Shown in pieces: positions 53,538-63,550 of a stretch of DNA of 64,000 nucleotides. Origin of the DNA: Alsobacter soli (GTDB lineage: Bacteria; Pseudomonadota; Alphaproteobacteria; Rhizobiales; Beijerinckiaceae). The notes beneath the pieces are model-generated. The model made no database searches. It was not told the DNA's origin and saw nothing but the letters and a program-made list of their open reading frames with translations. Numbering within the stretch: the stretch's first letter is position 1; each line of letters opens with the position of its first letter. Where the stretch lies: NCBI RefSeq assembly GCF_003004785.1, contig NZ_PVZS01000004.1, positions 173,234-237,233 of the forward strand, written 5' to 3'. The position numbers and the translations under genes are program-made.

Positions 53538-55433
53538 ATGCGTCAGGGCGATCCGGGACATCCGCGGGCCACGGCCGTTTCGCGCCGCGCCATCATCGCC
53601 GCCCTGGCGCTCGCGCCGCTCGCCACGCTCCCTGGCGCCCCGGCCTGGGCGGGGGACGCCGAATGGCGCAGCGCGACCTCCCTGATGGGCGAGCCGAAAT
53701 ACCAGGCCGGCTTCAAGCACTTCGACTACGTCAACCCGGACGCCCCGAAGGGTGGAACCGTTCGCCTCGCCCGGCAGGGCGCCTACGACAACTTCAACCC
53801 GGTGGTGGCCGGCGTGAAGGGCCAGCTGGAGGCAGGCGTCGGGCTCGTCTACGAGCAACTCACCGAGCAGTCGCTCGACGAGGTCTCCACCGCCTACGGC
53901 CTGCTGACCGACGGGGTGAAGTACCCGGAGGACTTTTCCTGGGTCACCTACCGTCTGCGCGAGAACGCGCGCTGGCAGGACGGCAAGCCGGTGACGCCGG
54001 AGGACGTAATCTTCTCGTTCGACGCCTACAAGGAGATCAGCCCGCAGATGGCCTTCTACTACGCCCATGTGGTGAAGGCCGAGAAGACGGGCGACCGCGA
54101 GATCACCTTCCGGTTCGACCAGCCGGGCAACCGGGAGCTGCCACAGATCGTGGGCCAGCTCACCGTGCTGCCGAAGCACTGGTGGGAGGGCACGGGCGCC
54201 GACGGCAAGAAGCGCAACATCAAGGAGACCACCCTGGAGCCGCCGATGGGCTCGGGGCCGTACCGGCTCAAGGGCTTCGACGCCGGCCGCAACGCCGTCT
54301 ACGAGCGCGCGCCCGACTACTGGGGCAAGGACCTGCCGGTCCGGGTCGGAACCAACAATTTCGACCAGATGCGCTTCGAGTACTACCGCGACTCGACGGT
54401 GTTGTTCGAGGCGCTGAAGGGCGACCAGTACGACTTCCGCATCGAGAACAGCGCCAAGAACTGGGCCACGGGCTACGATTTCCCGGCCGCCAAGGATGGG
54501 CGGGTGATCAAGGAGGAGTTCACCGAGCGGGCCAGCGGGCGCATGCAGGCCTTCGCGTTCAACCTGCGCCGGCCGAAGTTCCAGGACCAGCGCGTGCGCC
54601 GCGCCTTCAACCTGGCCTTCGACTTCGAGGAGATGAACAAGACCATCTTCTACGGGCTTTACAGCCGCATCGGCTCGTATTTCGAGGGCACGGAGCTCGC
54701 CTCCAAGGGCCTGCCCGAGGGCAAGGAGCTGGAGATCCTGCAGGGCCTGAAGGACAAGGTCCCGGCGAGCGTGTTCACGGCCGCCTACGTCAATCCGGTC
54801 AACGGCGACCCGCAGAAGGTGCGCGAGAACCTGCGCGAGGCCGACCGGCTGCTGAAGGAGGCCGGCTGGGAGGTCAAGGGCGGCAAGCGGGTCAACGCCA
54901 AGGGCGAGCAGCTGACGGCCGAGTTCCTGGCCTATGACCCGACCAGCGAGCGCTTCGTGCTGTTCTACAAGCCGTCCCTGGAGCGGCTCGGGATCGGGGT
55001 CAGCCTGCGGGTGGTCGACCCGTCCCAGTACGAGAACCGGATGCGGGACTTCGACTTCGACATCACCACCGACCTGTGGCCGGAATCGCTGTCCCCCGGC
55101 AACGAGCAGCGCGATTTCTGGGGCTCCAAGGCGGCCGACCGGCCAGGCTCGCGCAACACGCTCGGCGTCAAGGACCCGGGCGTGGACGCGCTCATCGACA
55201 GGATCATCTTCGCCAAGGACCGGGGGGAGCTGGTGGCCGCCACCAAGGCGCTCGACCGGGTTCTGCTGGCGCACGACTACGTCGTGCCGCAGTGGTGGTC
55301 CCCGGCGACGCGCACGGCGCGCTGGAACCGGTTCGGCCGGCCCCAGACCATGCCCCGCTACGCCGCGCCGGCGTTCCCGACCATCTGGTGGTGGGACGCC
55401 GCCCTGGCGCAGAAAACCGGGGGCGGAAAGTGA
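53538..55433 (+). CDS. yejA: Periplasmic peptide/microcin-C-type binding protein (YejA-like), first copy
   Basis: 631 residues. The N-terminal SRRAIIAALALAPLATLPGAPAWA has a twin-arginine-type pattern with cleavage expected after about residue 38. The mature SBP_bac_5 domain shows YNFNPVV-like YDNFNPVVAGVK, SWVTYRLRENARWQDGKPVTPEDVIFSFDAY and LEPPMGSGPYRLKGFDAGR, typical of the YejA branch. It delivers substrate to the YejBE permease. GGAGGG precedes the ATG by 4 nt. First gene of a yej operon. Confidence 0.9.
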   Translation: MRQGDPGHPRATAVSRRAIIAALALAPLATLPGAPAWAGDAEWRSATSLMGEPKYQAGFKHFDYVNPDAPKGGTVRLARQGAYDNFNPVVAGVKGQLEAGVGLVYEQLTEQSLDEVSTAYGLLTDGVKYPEDFSWVTYRLRENARWQDGKPVTPEDVIFSFDAYKEISPQMAFYYAHVVKAEKTGDREITFRFDQPGNRELPQIVGQLTVLPKHWWEGTGADGKKRNIKETTLEPPMGSGPYRLKGFDAGRNAVYERAPDYWGKDLPVRVGTNNFDQMRFEYYRDSTVLFEALKGDQYDFRIENSAKNWATGYDFPAAKDGRVIKEEFTERASGRMQAFAFNLRRPKFQDQRVRRAFNLAFDFEEMNKTIFYGLYSRIGSYFEGTELASKGLPEGKELEILQGLKDKVPASVFTAAYVNPVNGDPQKVRENLREADRLLKEAGWEVKGGKRVNAKGEQLTAEFLAYDPTSERFVLFYKPSLERLGIGVSLRVVDPSQYENRMRDFDFDITTDLWPESLSPGNEQRDFWGSKAADRPGSRNTLGVKDPGVDALIDRIIFAKDRGELVAATKALDRVLLAHDYVVPQWWSPATRTARWNRFGRPQTMPRYAAPAFPTIWWWDAALAQKTGGGK

Positions 55434-55463
55434 AGGGGCGCACCGCGCGGCGCCTCATCCGGC

Positions 55464-55504
55464 CCTTTGGGCCACCTTCTCCCCATGCCGGGGAGAAGGG
55501 ACGT
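55464..55504. repeat. Hairpin repeat between the two binding-protein genes
   Basis: CCTTCTCCCC and GGGGAGAAGG form a perfect 10-bp stem around ATGCC, preceded by GGCCCTTTGGGCC. A family D relative lying in the spacer between the two paralogues; it argues against a GTG start at 55430 for the second. Confidence 0.6.
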
Positions 55505-55549
55505 ACGCACCCCGTTCCTGCCCTCCCCCGCTGGGTGGAAGAGAATTGC

Positions 55550-57451
55550 GTGTCCCGGCGCGCGGTGCTGGCTGGAGGGGCGGCGGCGTTGGCCCTCGGA
55601 ACGACGGGGCGTTCCTCCGCCTCCATGGCGCAGACGGCGGCTCCCGAGGGGCCGGGTCTCGCCGCCGCGCCGCCGGCGGTCGTGGGCGAGCACCACGGCC
55701 TGTCCACCTTTGGCGAGCTGAAATACCCCGCTGATTTCGCCCACTTCGCTTACGTGAACCCCAAGGCGCCGGTGGGCGGGGCGGTGTCGCTGCAGCTGGC
55801 GAACACCTTCGGCAACCAGGCGTTCGACACCTTCGACACGCTCAACGCCTATGTGCTGAAGGGCAACGGGGCCGCGGGGGTCGAGATGCTGTTCGACAGC
55901 CTCATGGCCCGCGCGCAGGACGAGGCGGACGCGCTGTACGGCCTCGTCGCCAGGTCGGTGAGCACGTCCGAGGACGGGCTGACCCAGACGTTCCGGCTGC
56001 GGCCGGAAGCGCGGTTCCAGGACGGCTCGAAGCTGACGGCTCAGGACGTGGCCTTTTCGCTCCTGCTCCTGAAGCAGAAGGGGCATCCGCTCATCTCGCA
56101 GACCATCCGCATGGTGGAGAGCGCGGAGGCGCAGGACGACGCGACCGTGGTGGTCCGCTACGCGAAGGGACGCTCGCGGGACCTTCCGCTCACGGTGGCG
56201 ACCCTGCCGATCTTCTCGAAAGCGTACTACACGGCCAAGCCGTTCGAGGAGGCTACGCTCGAGCCGCCGCTCGGCTCAGGGCCCTACAAGATCGGCCGCT
56301 TCGAGCAGGGCCGGTTCATCGAGTTCGAGCGGGTCGCCGACTACTGGGGCAAGGACCTGCCGGTGAACATCGGGCAGAACAACTTCGACCGGATCCGCTA
56401 CGAGTACTACCGCGACCGCCAAGTGGCGCTGGAGGGCTTCAAGGCCGGCTCCATCACCTTCCGGGAGGAGTTCACCTCCCGCGACTGGGCGAACGGCTAC
56501 GATTTTCCGGCCGTGAAGGAGGGTCGGGTCAAGCGGGAGGAGATCCCGGACGAGACGCCGTCCGGCACCCAGGGCTGGTTCTTCAACACGCGCCGCGAGA
56601 AGTTCCAGGATCGCCGGGTGCGCGACGCACTGGGGCTGCTGTTCGACTTCGAGTGGACCAACACGAACATCATGTTCGGCGTTTACAAGCGGACCACCTC
56701 CTATTTCGAGAACTCGGAAATGAAGGCCGAGGGCCCGCCCTCGCCGGAAGAGATGAGGCTGCTCGAGCCCTGGCGCGGCAAGGTCCCGGACGAGGTGTTC
56801 GGGCAGCCCTTCGTTCCACCGGTGACGGACGGGTCCGGGCAGGACCGGGCCCTTCTGCGGCGAGCGGACCAACTCCTCAAGGAGGCCGGCTGCAAGCGCG
56901 AGGGGAACGCGTTGAAGCTGCCGGGCGGGCAGCCGTTCGAGATCGAGTTCCTCGACTTCTCCGGGGCGCTGCAGCCGCACACCGGCTCGCTGTTCAAGAA
57001 CATGAAGCTGCTCGGGATCGAGCCGCGGTTCCGCATCGTGGACGCGGCCCAGTACCAGCGGCGCACGGACGGCTTCGACTACGACGTGATCTCGCGGCGC
57101 TACTCGATGTCGCCCACGCCGGGCGAGGGGTTGAAGCTGATCTTCGGCTCCGAGTCGGCCAGGACGCCGGGCTCCTCCAACGTGGCCGGCATCGCAGATC
57201 CGGCCGTGGACGCGCTGGTAGCGGCGGCGCTCGCGGCGGATTCCCGGGCGGAGCTCGTCACCGCCTGCCGGGCGCTGGACCGGGTGCTGCGAGCGGGGCG
57301 CTACTGGATCCCGATGTGGTACAAGGCCTCGCACTGGCTGGCGTATTGGGACATGTTCGGCAAGCCCGCCACCAAGCCGAAGTACGGTCGCGGCGCGCCC
57401 GGCACGTGGTGGTATGACGAGGCCAAGGCGAAGCGAATCGGAAAGGCTTGA
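55550..57451 (+). CDS. Periplasmic peptide/microcin-C-type binding protein (YejA-like), second copy
   Basis: 633 residues from the GTG at 55550, which gives a clean Tat signal (SRRAVLAGGAAALALGTTG, RR at positions 3-4) and has GGAAGAG upstream. A longer frame from GTG 55430 would translate an intergenic hairpin repeat. The SBP_bac_5 features match the first copy (TFRLRPEARFQDGSKLTAQDVAFSLLLLK, LEPPLGSGPYKIGRFEQGR, ADYWGKDLPVNIGQNNFD), but the two diverge well enough to suggest different ligands for one permease. In the same operon. Confidence 0.88.
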   Translation: MSRRAVLAGGAAALALGTTGRSSASMAQTAAPEGPGLAAAPPAVVGEHHGLSTFGELKYPADFAHFAYVNPKAPVGGAVSLQLANTFGNQAFDTFDTLNAYVLKGNGAAGVEMLFDSLMARAQDEADALYGLVARSVSTSEDGLTQTFRLRPEARFQDGSKLTAQDVAFSLLLLKQKGHPLISQTIRMVESAEAQDDATVVVRYAKGRSRDLPLTVATLPIFSKAYYTAKPFEEATLEPPLGSGPYKIGRFEQGRFIEFERVADYWGKDLPVNIGQNNFDRIRYEYYRDRQVALEGFKAGSITFREEFTSRDWANGYDFPAVKEGRVKREEIPDETPSGTQGWFFNTRREKFQDRRVRDALGLLFDFEWTNTNIMFGVYKRTTSYFENSEMKAEGPPSPEEMRLLEPWRGKVPDEVFGQPFVPPVTDGSGQDRALLRRADQLLKEAGCKREGNALKLPGGQPFEIEFLDFSGALQPHTGSLFKNMKLLGIEPRFRIVDAAQYQRRTDGFDYDVISRRYSMSPTPGEGLKLIFGSESARTPGSSNVAGIADPAVDALVAAALAADSRAELVTACRALDRVLRAGRYWIPMWYKASHWLAYWDMFGKPATKPKYGRGAPGTWWYDEAKAKRIGKA

Positions 57452-57487
57452 TGCGGAACGGCGGTTCTAGAAAGCTCGGTCCTCTCG

Positions 57488-57573
57488 CCGTCATTGCGAG
57501 CGCAGCGAGGCAATCCAGAGGAGCAGGGCGTCTCCTGGATTGCTTCGTCGCTCCGCTCCTCGCAATGACGAGC
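57488..57573. repeat. Family A inverted repeat inside the yej operon
   Basis: CGTCATTGCGAGCGCAGCGAGGCAATCCAGAGGAG and CTCCTGGATTGCTTCGTCGCTCCGCTCCTCGCAATGACG form a nearly perfect pair in the 134-bp gap between the second binding protein and yejB. If transcribed it makes a long hairpin that could adjust expression of the permease relative to the binding proteins. Confidence 0.7.
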
Positions 57574-57585
57574 AGGCGCTGACCC

Positions 57586-58701
57586 ATGTTCGCCTATGTC
57601 GCGCGCCGCCTCCTGCTGATGATCCCGACGCTGCTCGGGATCATGCTGATCTCGTTCACCATCGTGCAGTTCGCGCCCGGAGGGCCTGTGGAGCGCGTGC
57701 TGGCCCAGTTGCAGGGGAACGACACGTCCGCCACGTCGCGCATCGCCGGCGGGGCGGGAGGGGACTTTTCGGGAGCCCAGCAGCACCAGGGAGGCGGGGC
57801 CGGGGAGTCGACTTCGAAATACCGGGGCGCCCAGGGGCTTGACCCGGCCTTCATCAAGCAGCTCGAGGCGCAGTTCGGGTTCGACAAGCCGGCGCCCGTG
57901 CGCTTCGGCCTGATGCTCTGGAACTACCTGCGGTTCGACTTCGGCAAGAGCTATTTCCGCGACACGCCCGTGCTGCAGCTCATCAAGGAGAAGCTGCCGG
58001 TCTCCATCTCGCTCGGTCTGTGGATGACGCTGCTGTCCTATTCCATCTCGATCCCGCTCGGCATCCGCAAGGCGGTGAAGGACGGGTCGAGCTTCGACAC
58101 CTGGACCTCGGCGGTGGTGATCATCGGCTACGCCATCCCGGGGTTCCTGTTCGCCATCCTGCTGATCGTGCTGTTCGGCGAGGGCTCGTCCTTCATGCCC
58201 TTCTTCCCGCTGCGCGGGCTCACGTCCGAGAACTGGGCGCAGCTGCCCTGGTACGACAAGATCCTCGACTACGTCCGGCACATCACGCTGCCGATCCTCA
58301 GCATGGCGCTGGGCGCCTTCGCGACCTCGACGCTCCTGACCAAGAACTCGTTCCTGGACGAGATCCGCAAGCAATACGTGCTGACCGCGCGCATGAAGGG
58401 CCTGTCCGAGCGGCAGGTGCTTTATGGCCACGTGTTCCGCAATGCGATGCTGATCGTGATCGCGGGCTTCCCGGGGGCCTTCATCAGCGCCTTTTTCACG
58501 GGGTCGCTGCTGATCGAGACGGTGTTCTCGCTCGACGGGCTGGGGCTGCTCTCCTTCGAGAGCATCGTGAACCGCGATTACGCGGTCGTGTTCGCGAACC
58601 TTTACATCTTCTCGCTGCTCGGGCTGGTGGTGAATCTCCTGTCCGACCTCACCTACACCTGGATCGATCCGCGGATCGACTTCGAGACGCGGGAGGTGTG
58701 A
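57586..58701 (+). CDS. yejB: ABC transporter permease YejB
   Basis: 371 residues. The N-terminal helix [28 protein letters not shown] is followed by a Gly/Ser/Gln-rich periplasmic insertion (about residues 45-85) characteristic of YejB rather than OppB/DppB. The inner-membrane EAA-type loop is near [26 protein letters not shown], and there are five further TM helices. Overlaps yejE by 1 bp (TGATG). Confidence 0.94.
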   Translation: MFAYVARRLLLMIPTLLGIMLISFTIVQFAPGGPVERVLAQLQGNDTSATSRIAGGAGGDFSGAQQHQGGGAGESTSKYRGAQGLDPAFIKQLEAQFGFDKPAPVRFGLMLWNYLRFDFGKSYFRDTPVLQLIKEKLPVSISLGLWMTLLSYSISIPLGIRKAVKDGSSFDTWTSAVVIIGYAIPGFLFAILLIVLFGEGSSFMPFFPLRGLTSENWAQLPWYDKILDYVRHITLPILSMALGAFATSTLLTKNSFLDEIRKQYVLTARMKGLSERQVLYGHVFRNAMLIVIAGFPGAFISAFFTGSLLIETVFSLDGLGLLSFESIVNRDYAVVFANLYIFSLLGLVVNLLSDLTYTWIDPRIDFETREV

Positions 58702-59900
58702 TGGACGCCCCCGTGCAAGACCGCGCCTTCGGTCCGGCCACGACTCCGGGGGGGCCGCTCGCCCCGCCCCTGCCGCGCAAGGGGCTGCTGCGGCTGTCGC
58801 CCATCAACCAACGGCGGCTCGCCAATTTCCGCGCCAACCGGCGCGGCTACTGGTCGTTCTGGCTCTTCAGCGTGCTGTTCGTGCTGTGTCTCTTCGCCGA
58901 GTTCCTGGCGAACGACCGGCCGATCCTGGTCCACTACAAGGGCGAGTGGCTGACGCCCGTGTTCGTGGACTACCCGGAGGAGAAGTTCGGCGGCTTCCTG
59001 GCCCAGACGGACTACCGCGACCCGGTGATCCAGAAGGAGATCGCCGACAACGGCTGGGCTATCTGGCCGCCGATCCATTTCGCGTCCAACACCATCAACC
59101 TCGACCTGCCTACGGCGGCGCCGTCGGCGCCCACCTGGATGCTCAAGGACGAGGCTTGCCGGCCGGTCGCCGAAAAGAAGGCGGGGCCGGACGGGGCCGG
59201 GAAGTCGCTCGGCTGCCGCGACCTCGAGTGGAACTGGCTCGGCACGGACGACGGCGGACGCGACGTGCTGGCCCGCGTCATCTACGGTTTCCGGCTGTCG
59301 GTGCTGTTCGGCCTCATCCTGGCGGCGATCTCCTCGGTGGTCGGCATCATGGCGGGGGCCGTCCAGGGCTATTTCGGCGGCAAGGTGGACCTCTACTTCC
59401 AGCGCATCATCGAGATCTGGTCGGCCATCCCATCGCTCTACCTGCTGATGATCCTGTCGAACTTCTTCCAGCCGTCGTTCTTCACCCTGCTCGGGATCCT
59501 GCTGCTGTTCTCGTGGGTGGCGCTGGTGCACGTGGTGCGGGCCGAGTTCCTGCGGGCGCGCAATTTCGATTATGTCCGCGCCGCGCGGGCGCTGGGGTTG
59601 TCTGACGCCAAGATCATGGTGAAGCATGTGCTGCCCAACGCCATGGTGGCGACCATGACGTTCCTCCCCTTCATCCTGAACGGGTCGATCACCACGCTGA
59701 CCTCGCTCGACTTTCTGGGCTTCGGGCTGCCGCCGGGGTCGCCGTCCCTCGGCGAGTTGCTGCTTCAGGGCAAGAGCAACATCTCCGCGCCGTGGCTCGG
59801 CCTCACCGGCTTTCTGGTGATCGCCGTCATGCTGTCGCTGCTGATCTTCATCGGCGAAGCCGTGCGCGACGCCTTCGACCCGCGGAAGACGTTCGGATGA
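58701..59900 (+). CDS. yejE: ABC transporter permease YejE
   Basis: 399 residues. A cytoplasmic N-terminus leads into TM1 (YWSFWLFSVLFVLCLFAEFLAND) and a large periplasmic loop (GTDDGGRDVLARVIYGFR just before the permease core). The EAA loop is YVRAARALGLSDAKIMVKHVLPNAM, followed by GSITTLTSLDFLGFGLPPGSPSLGELL. Pairs with YejB as the membrane pore. It is immediately followed by a toxin-antitoxin pair rather than by yejF. Confidence 0.94.
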   Translation: MDAPVQDRAFGPATTPGGPLAPPLPRKGLLRLSPINQRRLANFRANRRGYWSFWLFSVLFVLCLFAEFLANDRPILVHYKGEWLTPVFVDYPEEKFGGFLAQTDYRDPVIQKEIADNGWAIWPPIHFASNTINLDLPTAAPSAPTWMLKDEACRPVAEKKAGPDGAGKSLGCRDLEWNWLGTDDGGRDVLARVIYGFRLSVLFGLILAAISSVVGIMAGAVQGYFGGKVDLYFQRIIEIWSAIPSLYLLMILSNFFQPSFFTLLGILLLFSWVALVHVVRAEFLRARNFDYVRAARALGLSDAKIMVKHVLPNAMVATMTFLPFILNGSITTLTSLDFLGFGLPPGSPSLGELLLQGKSNISAPWLGLTGFLVIAVMLSLLIFIGEAVRDAFDPRKTFG

Positions 59901-59932
59901 GGGTGTGGTACGATTGCGCGAAAGGCATTTCG

Positions 59933-60154
59933 ATGAACAAGATCGTCCTGCGGCACTATCCCGCTGATCAGCTTCCCCAACCACTGCGGGAGCAATTCCA
60001 CCCAAACGACAGGGTGACGGTCGAGGTCACGCAGGAAGAACCGGGGCATGACCGCGTCATGACCCTCGAAGAGATTTTTGCGGCACGTAAGCCCCCGTAC
60101 CGGACTGCCGAAGAGATCATCGCTGAAATCCAAGCCGGTCGATACGACGACTGA
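59933..60154 (+). CDS. Antitoxin of a VapBC-like module
   Basis: 73 residues. A beta-rich N-terminal half (MNKIVLRHYPADQLPQPLREQF...VTVEVTQEEPG) is followed by a helical toxin-wrapping tail ending EEIIAEIQAGRYDD, the aromatic/acidic C-terminus common in antitoxins. The start at 59933 has AAAGG upstream; an ATG at 59897 overlapping the yejE stop is an alternative that would couple it to yejE. It overlaps the PIN toxin gene by 1 bp (TGATG). GC is visibly lower than in the yej genes. Confidence 0.75.
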   Translation: MNKIVLRHYPADQLPQPLREQFHPNDRVTVEVTQEEPGHDRVMTLEEIFAARKPPYRTAEEIIAEIQAGRYDD

Positions 60155-60603
60155 TGTTGGTCGGCCCCTATCTCGACGCGAACGTCTTCATCGACCTTCT
60201 CGAGGGCGACGACGTCCTTTCTGGGCCGTTGCAGCGCTTGTTCGTGGTGCTTCGGGATCGGGGCGTCCCCGCGATAACAAGCGAGCTCACCCTTGCGGAA
60301 GTTCTTGTCAAGGCACGGAGGAACGGCGGCGCTCCGTTGCACAGGCGCTACCTCGATTTGATCGTCTTCAGCGGGCGCGTGGAGCTTCTCCCTGTTTCGC
60401 GGAGGCTGATGTCTTCGGTGGCCGAGTATCGCGAGCTTACTGGAGCGAAGATTCCTGACTCGGTCCATGTGGTGACTGCAATCGAGCGAGGCTGCAGGGT
60501 CTTCGTGACGCGCGATAGCCGCGTTCGGCTCCCGAACTCTCTGCGCATGGTCAGTTCCGATGCGCCCCATTTGCTCGATTGGATCGAGCGGAGCCTCACA
60601 TGA
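60154..60603 (+). CDS. PIN-domain toxin (VapC-like ribonuclease)
   Basis: 149 residues. PIN catalytic acids are in place: Asp8 (YLDANVFIDLLEG), Glu49 (ELTLAEVLVKAR), Asp102 (KIPDSVHVVTAIERG) and Asp121 (VFVTRDSRV), with the fold order of VapC. Such proteins are Mg2+-dependent RNases, often cleaving tRNA or rRNA, and are held inactive by the antitoxin encoded just upstream. It overlaps yejF by 4 bp (ATGA), so the toxin is translationally coupled to a transporter ATPase gene. GC is lower than the neighbours. Confidence 0.85.
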   Translation: MLVGPYLDANVFIDLLEGDDVLSGPLQRLFVVLRDRGVPAITSELTLAEVLVKARRNGGAPLHRRYLDLIVFSGRVELLPVSRRLMSSVAEYRELTGAKIPDSVHVVTAIERGCRVFVTRDSRVRLPNSLRMVSSDAPHLLDWIERSLT

Positions 60604-62228
60604 CGTCTCCCCTTCTCTCCGTCCGCGACCTTTCCGTCGTCTTCCGCCAGGGCGGGAAGCAGACGACGGCGGTGGACCACGTCTCCTTCGAGGTGGGCGC
60701 AGGCGAGACCGTGGCGCTTGTCGGCGAGTCCGGGTCGGGCAAGTCTGTCAGCGCGCTGTCCGTGCTGAAGCTTCTCAGCTACCCGCCGGCGTCGCACCCC
60801 TCGGGGGAGGTCCTGTTCAAGGGCCGCGACCTGCTCCAGGCCTCCGAGGACGAGTTGCGCAAGGTGCGCGGCAACGCCATCACGATGGTGTTCCAGGAGC
60901 CCATGACGTCGCTGAACCCGCTGCACACCATCGAGCGGCAGATCGGCGAGATCCTGGACCTGCACAAGGGGCTGTCCGGCCAGGCCGCACGACGGCGCAC
61001 GGTGGAGTTGCTGACGCAGGTCGGCATCCGCGATCCCGAGGGCCGGCTCGGCGCCTATCCGCACGAGTTGTCGGGCGGGCAGCGCCAGCGCGTCATGATC
61101 GCCATGGCGCTCGCCAACGAGCCGGACCTGCTGATCGCGGACGAGCCCACCACGGCGCTCGACGTGACCGTGCAGGCGCAGATCCTGAAGCTGCTGGCCC
61201 GGCTCAAGGCCGACAACGGCATGGCCATGCTGTTCATCACCCATGACCTCGGCATCGTGCGCAAGATCGCCGACCGGGTCTGCGTGATGACCCAGGGCCA
61301 CATTGTCGAACAGGGCCCGGTGGAGCAGGTGTTCCAGAATCCGCAGCACGCCTACACGCGCAAGCTGCTGGCCGCCGAGCCCAAAGGCCGGCCGGAGCCG
61401 CCCCGGGCCGACGCGCCCGTGATCGTGGAGGCGCAAGACCTGCGGGTCTGGTTCCCGATCCGCCAAGGCTTCCTGAAGAAGGTCGTCAGCCACGTGAAAG
61501 CGGTGGACGGGATCTCCATTGCGGTGCGCGAGGGGGAGACGGTCGGCGTGGTGGGCGAGTCGGGGTCGGGGAAGACCACGCTGGGGCTCGCCATGCTGAG
61601 GCTGATCTCGTCGCAGGGGCCGATCGTGCACCTCGGCCAGCGGCTGGATGGGCTCAACTCCAAGGCCATGCGCCCGCTGCGGCGGGACCTGCAGATCGTG
61701 TTCCAGGACCCTTACGGCTCGCTGTCGCCGCGCCTGTCGGTGGCGGACATCGTGGGCGAAGGGCTGGACGCGCTCGACCTGGGGCTATCGTACGAGCAAC
61801 GGCGCGAAGTCATTGCGCGGGCGCTGGTGGACGTGGGGCTCGACCCGGCCGCCATGGACCGCTACCCGCACGAATTCTCCGGTGGCCAACGCCAGCGCAT
61901 CGCCATCGCGCGCGCCATGGCGCTGGAGCCCAAATTCGTGGTGCTGGACGAGCCGACCTCGGCGCTGGACATGTCCGTGCAGGCGCAGATCGTGGACCTG
62001 CTGCGTGAGCTGCAGCGCAAGCGCTCGCTCGCCTACATGTTCATCTCCCACGATCTCAAGGTGGTGCGGGCGCTGGCGAACGAGGTCATCGTGATGCAGA
62101 ACGGCAAGGTGGTGGAGCAGGGCCCTGCGGCCGAACTCTTCGCCAGGCCGAAGACGGACTACACCCGCGCGCTGTTCGCCGCGGCGTTCAACCTCGAGAC
62201 CGCCGACGCCGGCGTGGTGCGGGAGTGA
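60600..62228 (+). CDS. yejF: ABC transporter ATP-binding protein YejF (two nucleotide-binding domains)
   Basis: 542 residues with two complete ABC modules. Walker A is GESGSGKS in the first and GESGSGKTT in the second; the signature motifs are LSGGQRQR and FSGGQRQR, with DEPTTALD and DEPTSALD as Walker B. The duplicated DppD-DppF-like layout is typical of YejF. The ATG at 60600 overlaps the VapC stop, with GGAG 6 nt upstream. It ends 2 bp before the deoB start region and powers the YejABE uptake system. Confidence 0.95.
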   Translation: MTSPLLSVRDLSVVFRQGGKQTTAVDHVSFEVGAGETVALVGESGSGKSVSALSVLKLLSYPPASHPSGEVLFKGRDLLQASEDELRKVRGNAITMVFQEPMTSLNPLHTIERQIGEILDLHKGLSGQAARRRTVELLTQVGIRDPEGRLGAYPHELSGGQRQRVMIAMALANEPDLLIADEPTTALDVTVQAQILKLLARLKADNGMAMLFITHDLGIVRKIADRVCVMTQGHIVEQGPVEQVFQNPQHAYTRKLLAAEPKGRPEPPRADAPVIVEAQDLRVWFPIRQGFLKKVVSHVKAVDGISIAVREGETVGVVGESGSGKTTLGLAMLRLISSQGPIVHLGQRLDGLNSKAMRPLRRDLQIVFQDPYGSLSPRLSVADIVGEGLDALDLGLSYEQRREVIARALVDVGLDPAAMDRYPHEFSGGQRQRIAIARAMALEPKFVVLDEPTSALDMSVQAQIVDLLRELQRKRSLAYMFISHDLKVVRALANEVIVMQNGKVVEQGPAAELFARPKTDYTRALFAAAFNLETADAGVVRE

Positions 62229-62230
62229 GC

Positions 62231-63469
<1,239 letters not shown>

Positions 63470-63550
63470 CGCGACAATAGCCAGGCGCAAGCATCGTTTC
63501 GGGCAGGAAGCGCGTTCCCGCTCACCGCCCAGCCTGCGCCAGGAGCTCCC

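Noticed and set aside
55430-55549. GTG at 55430 overlapping the first yejA stop as start of the second binding protein
   Set aside because: It would place translated repeat DNA before the Tat signal; the GTG at 55550 with an upstream GGAAGAG and RR at positions 3-4 fits better.
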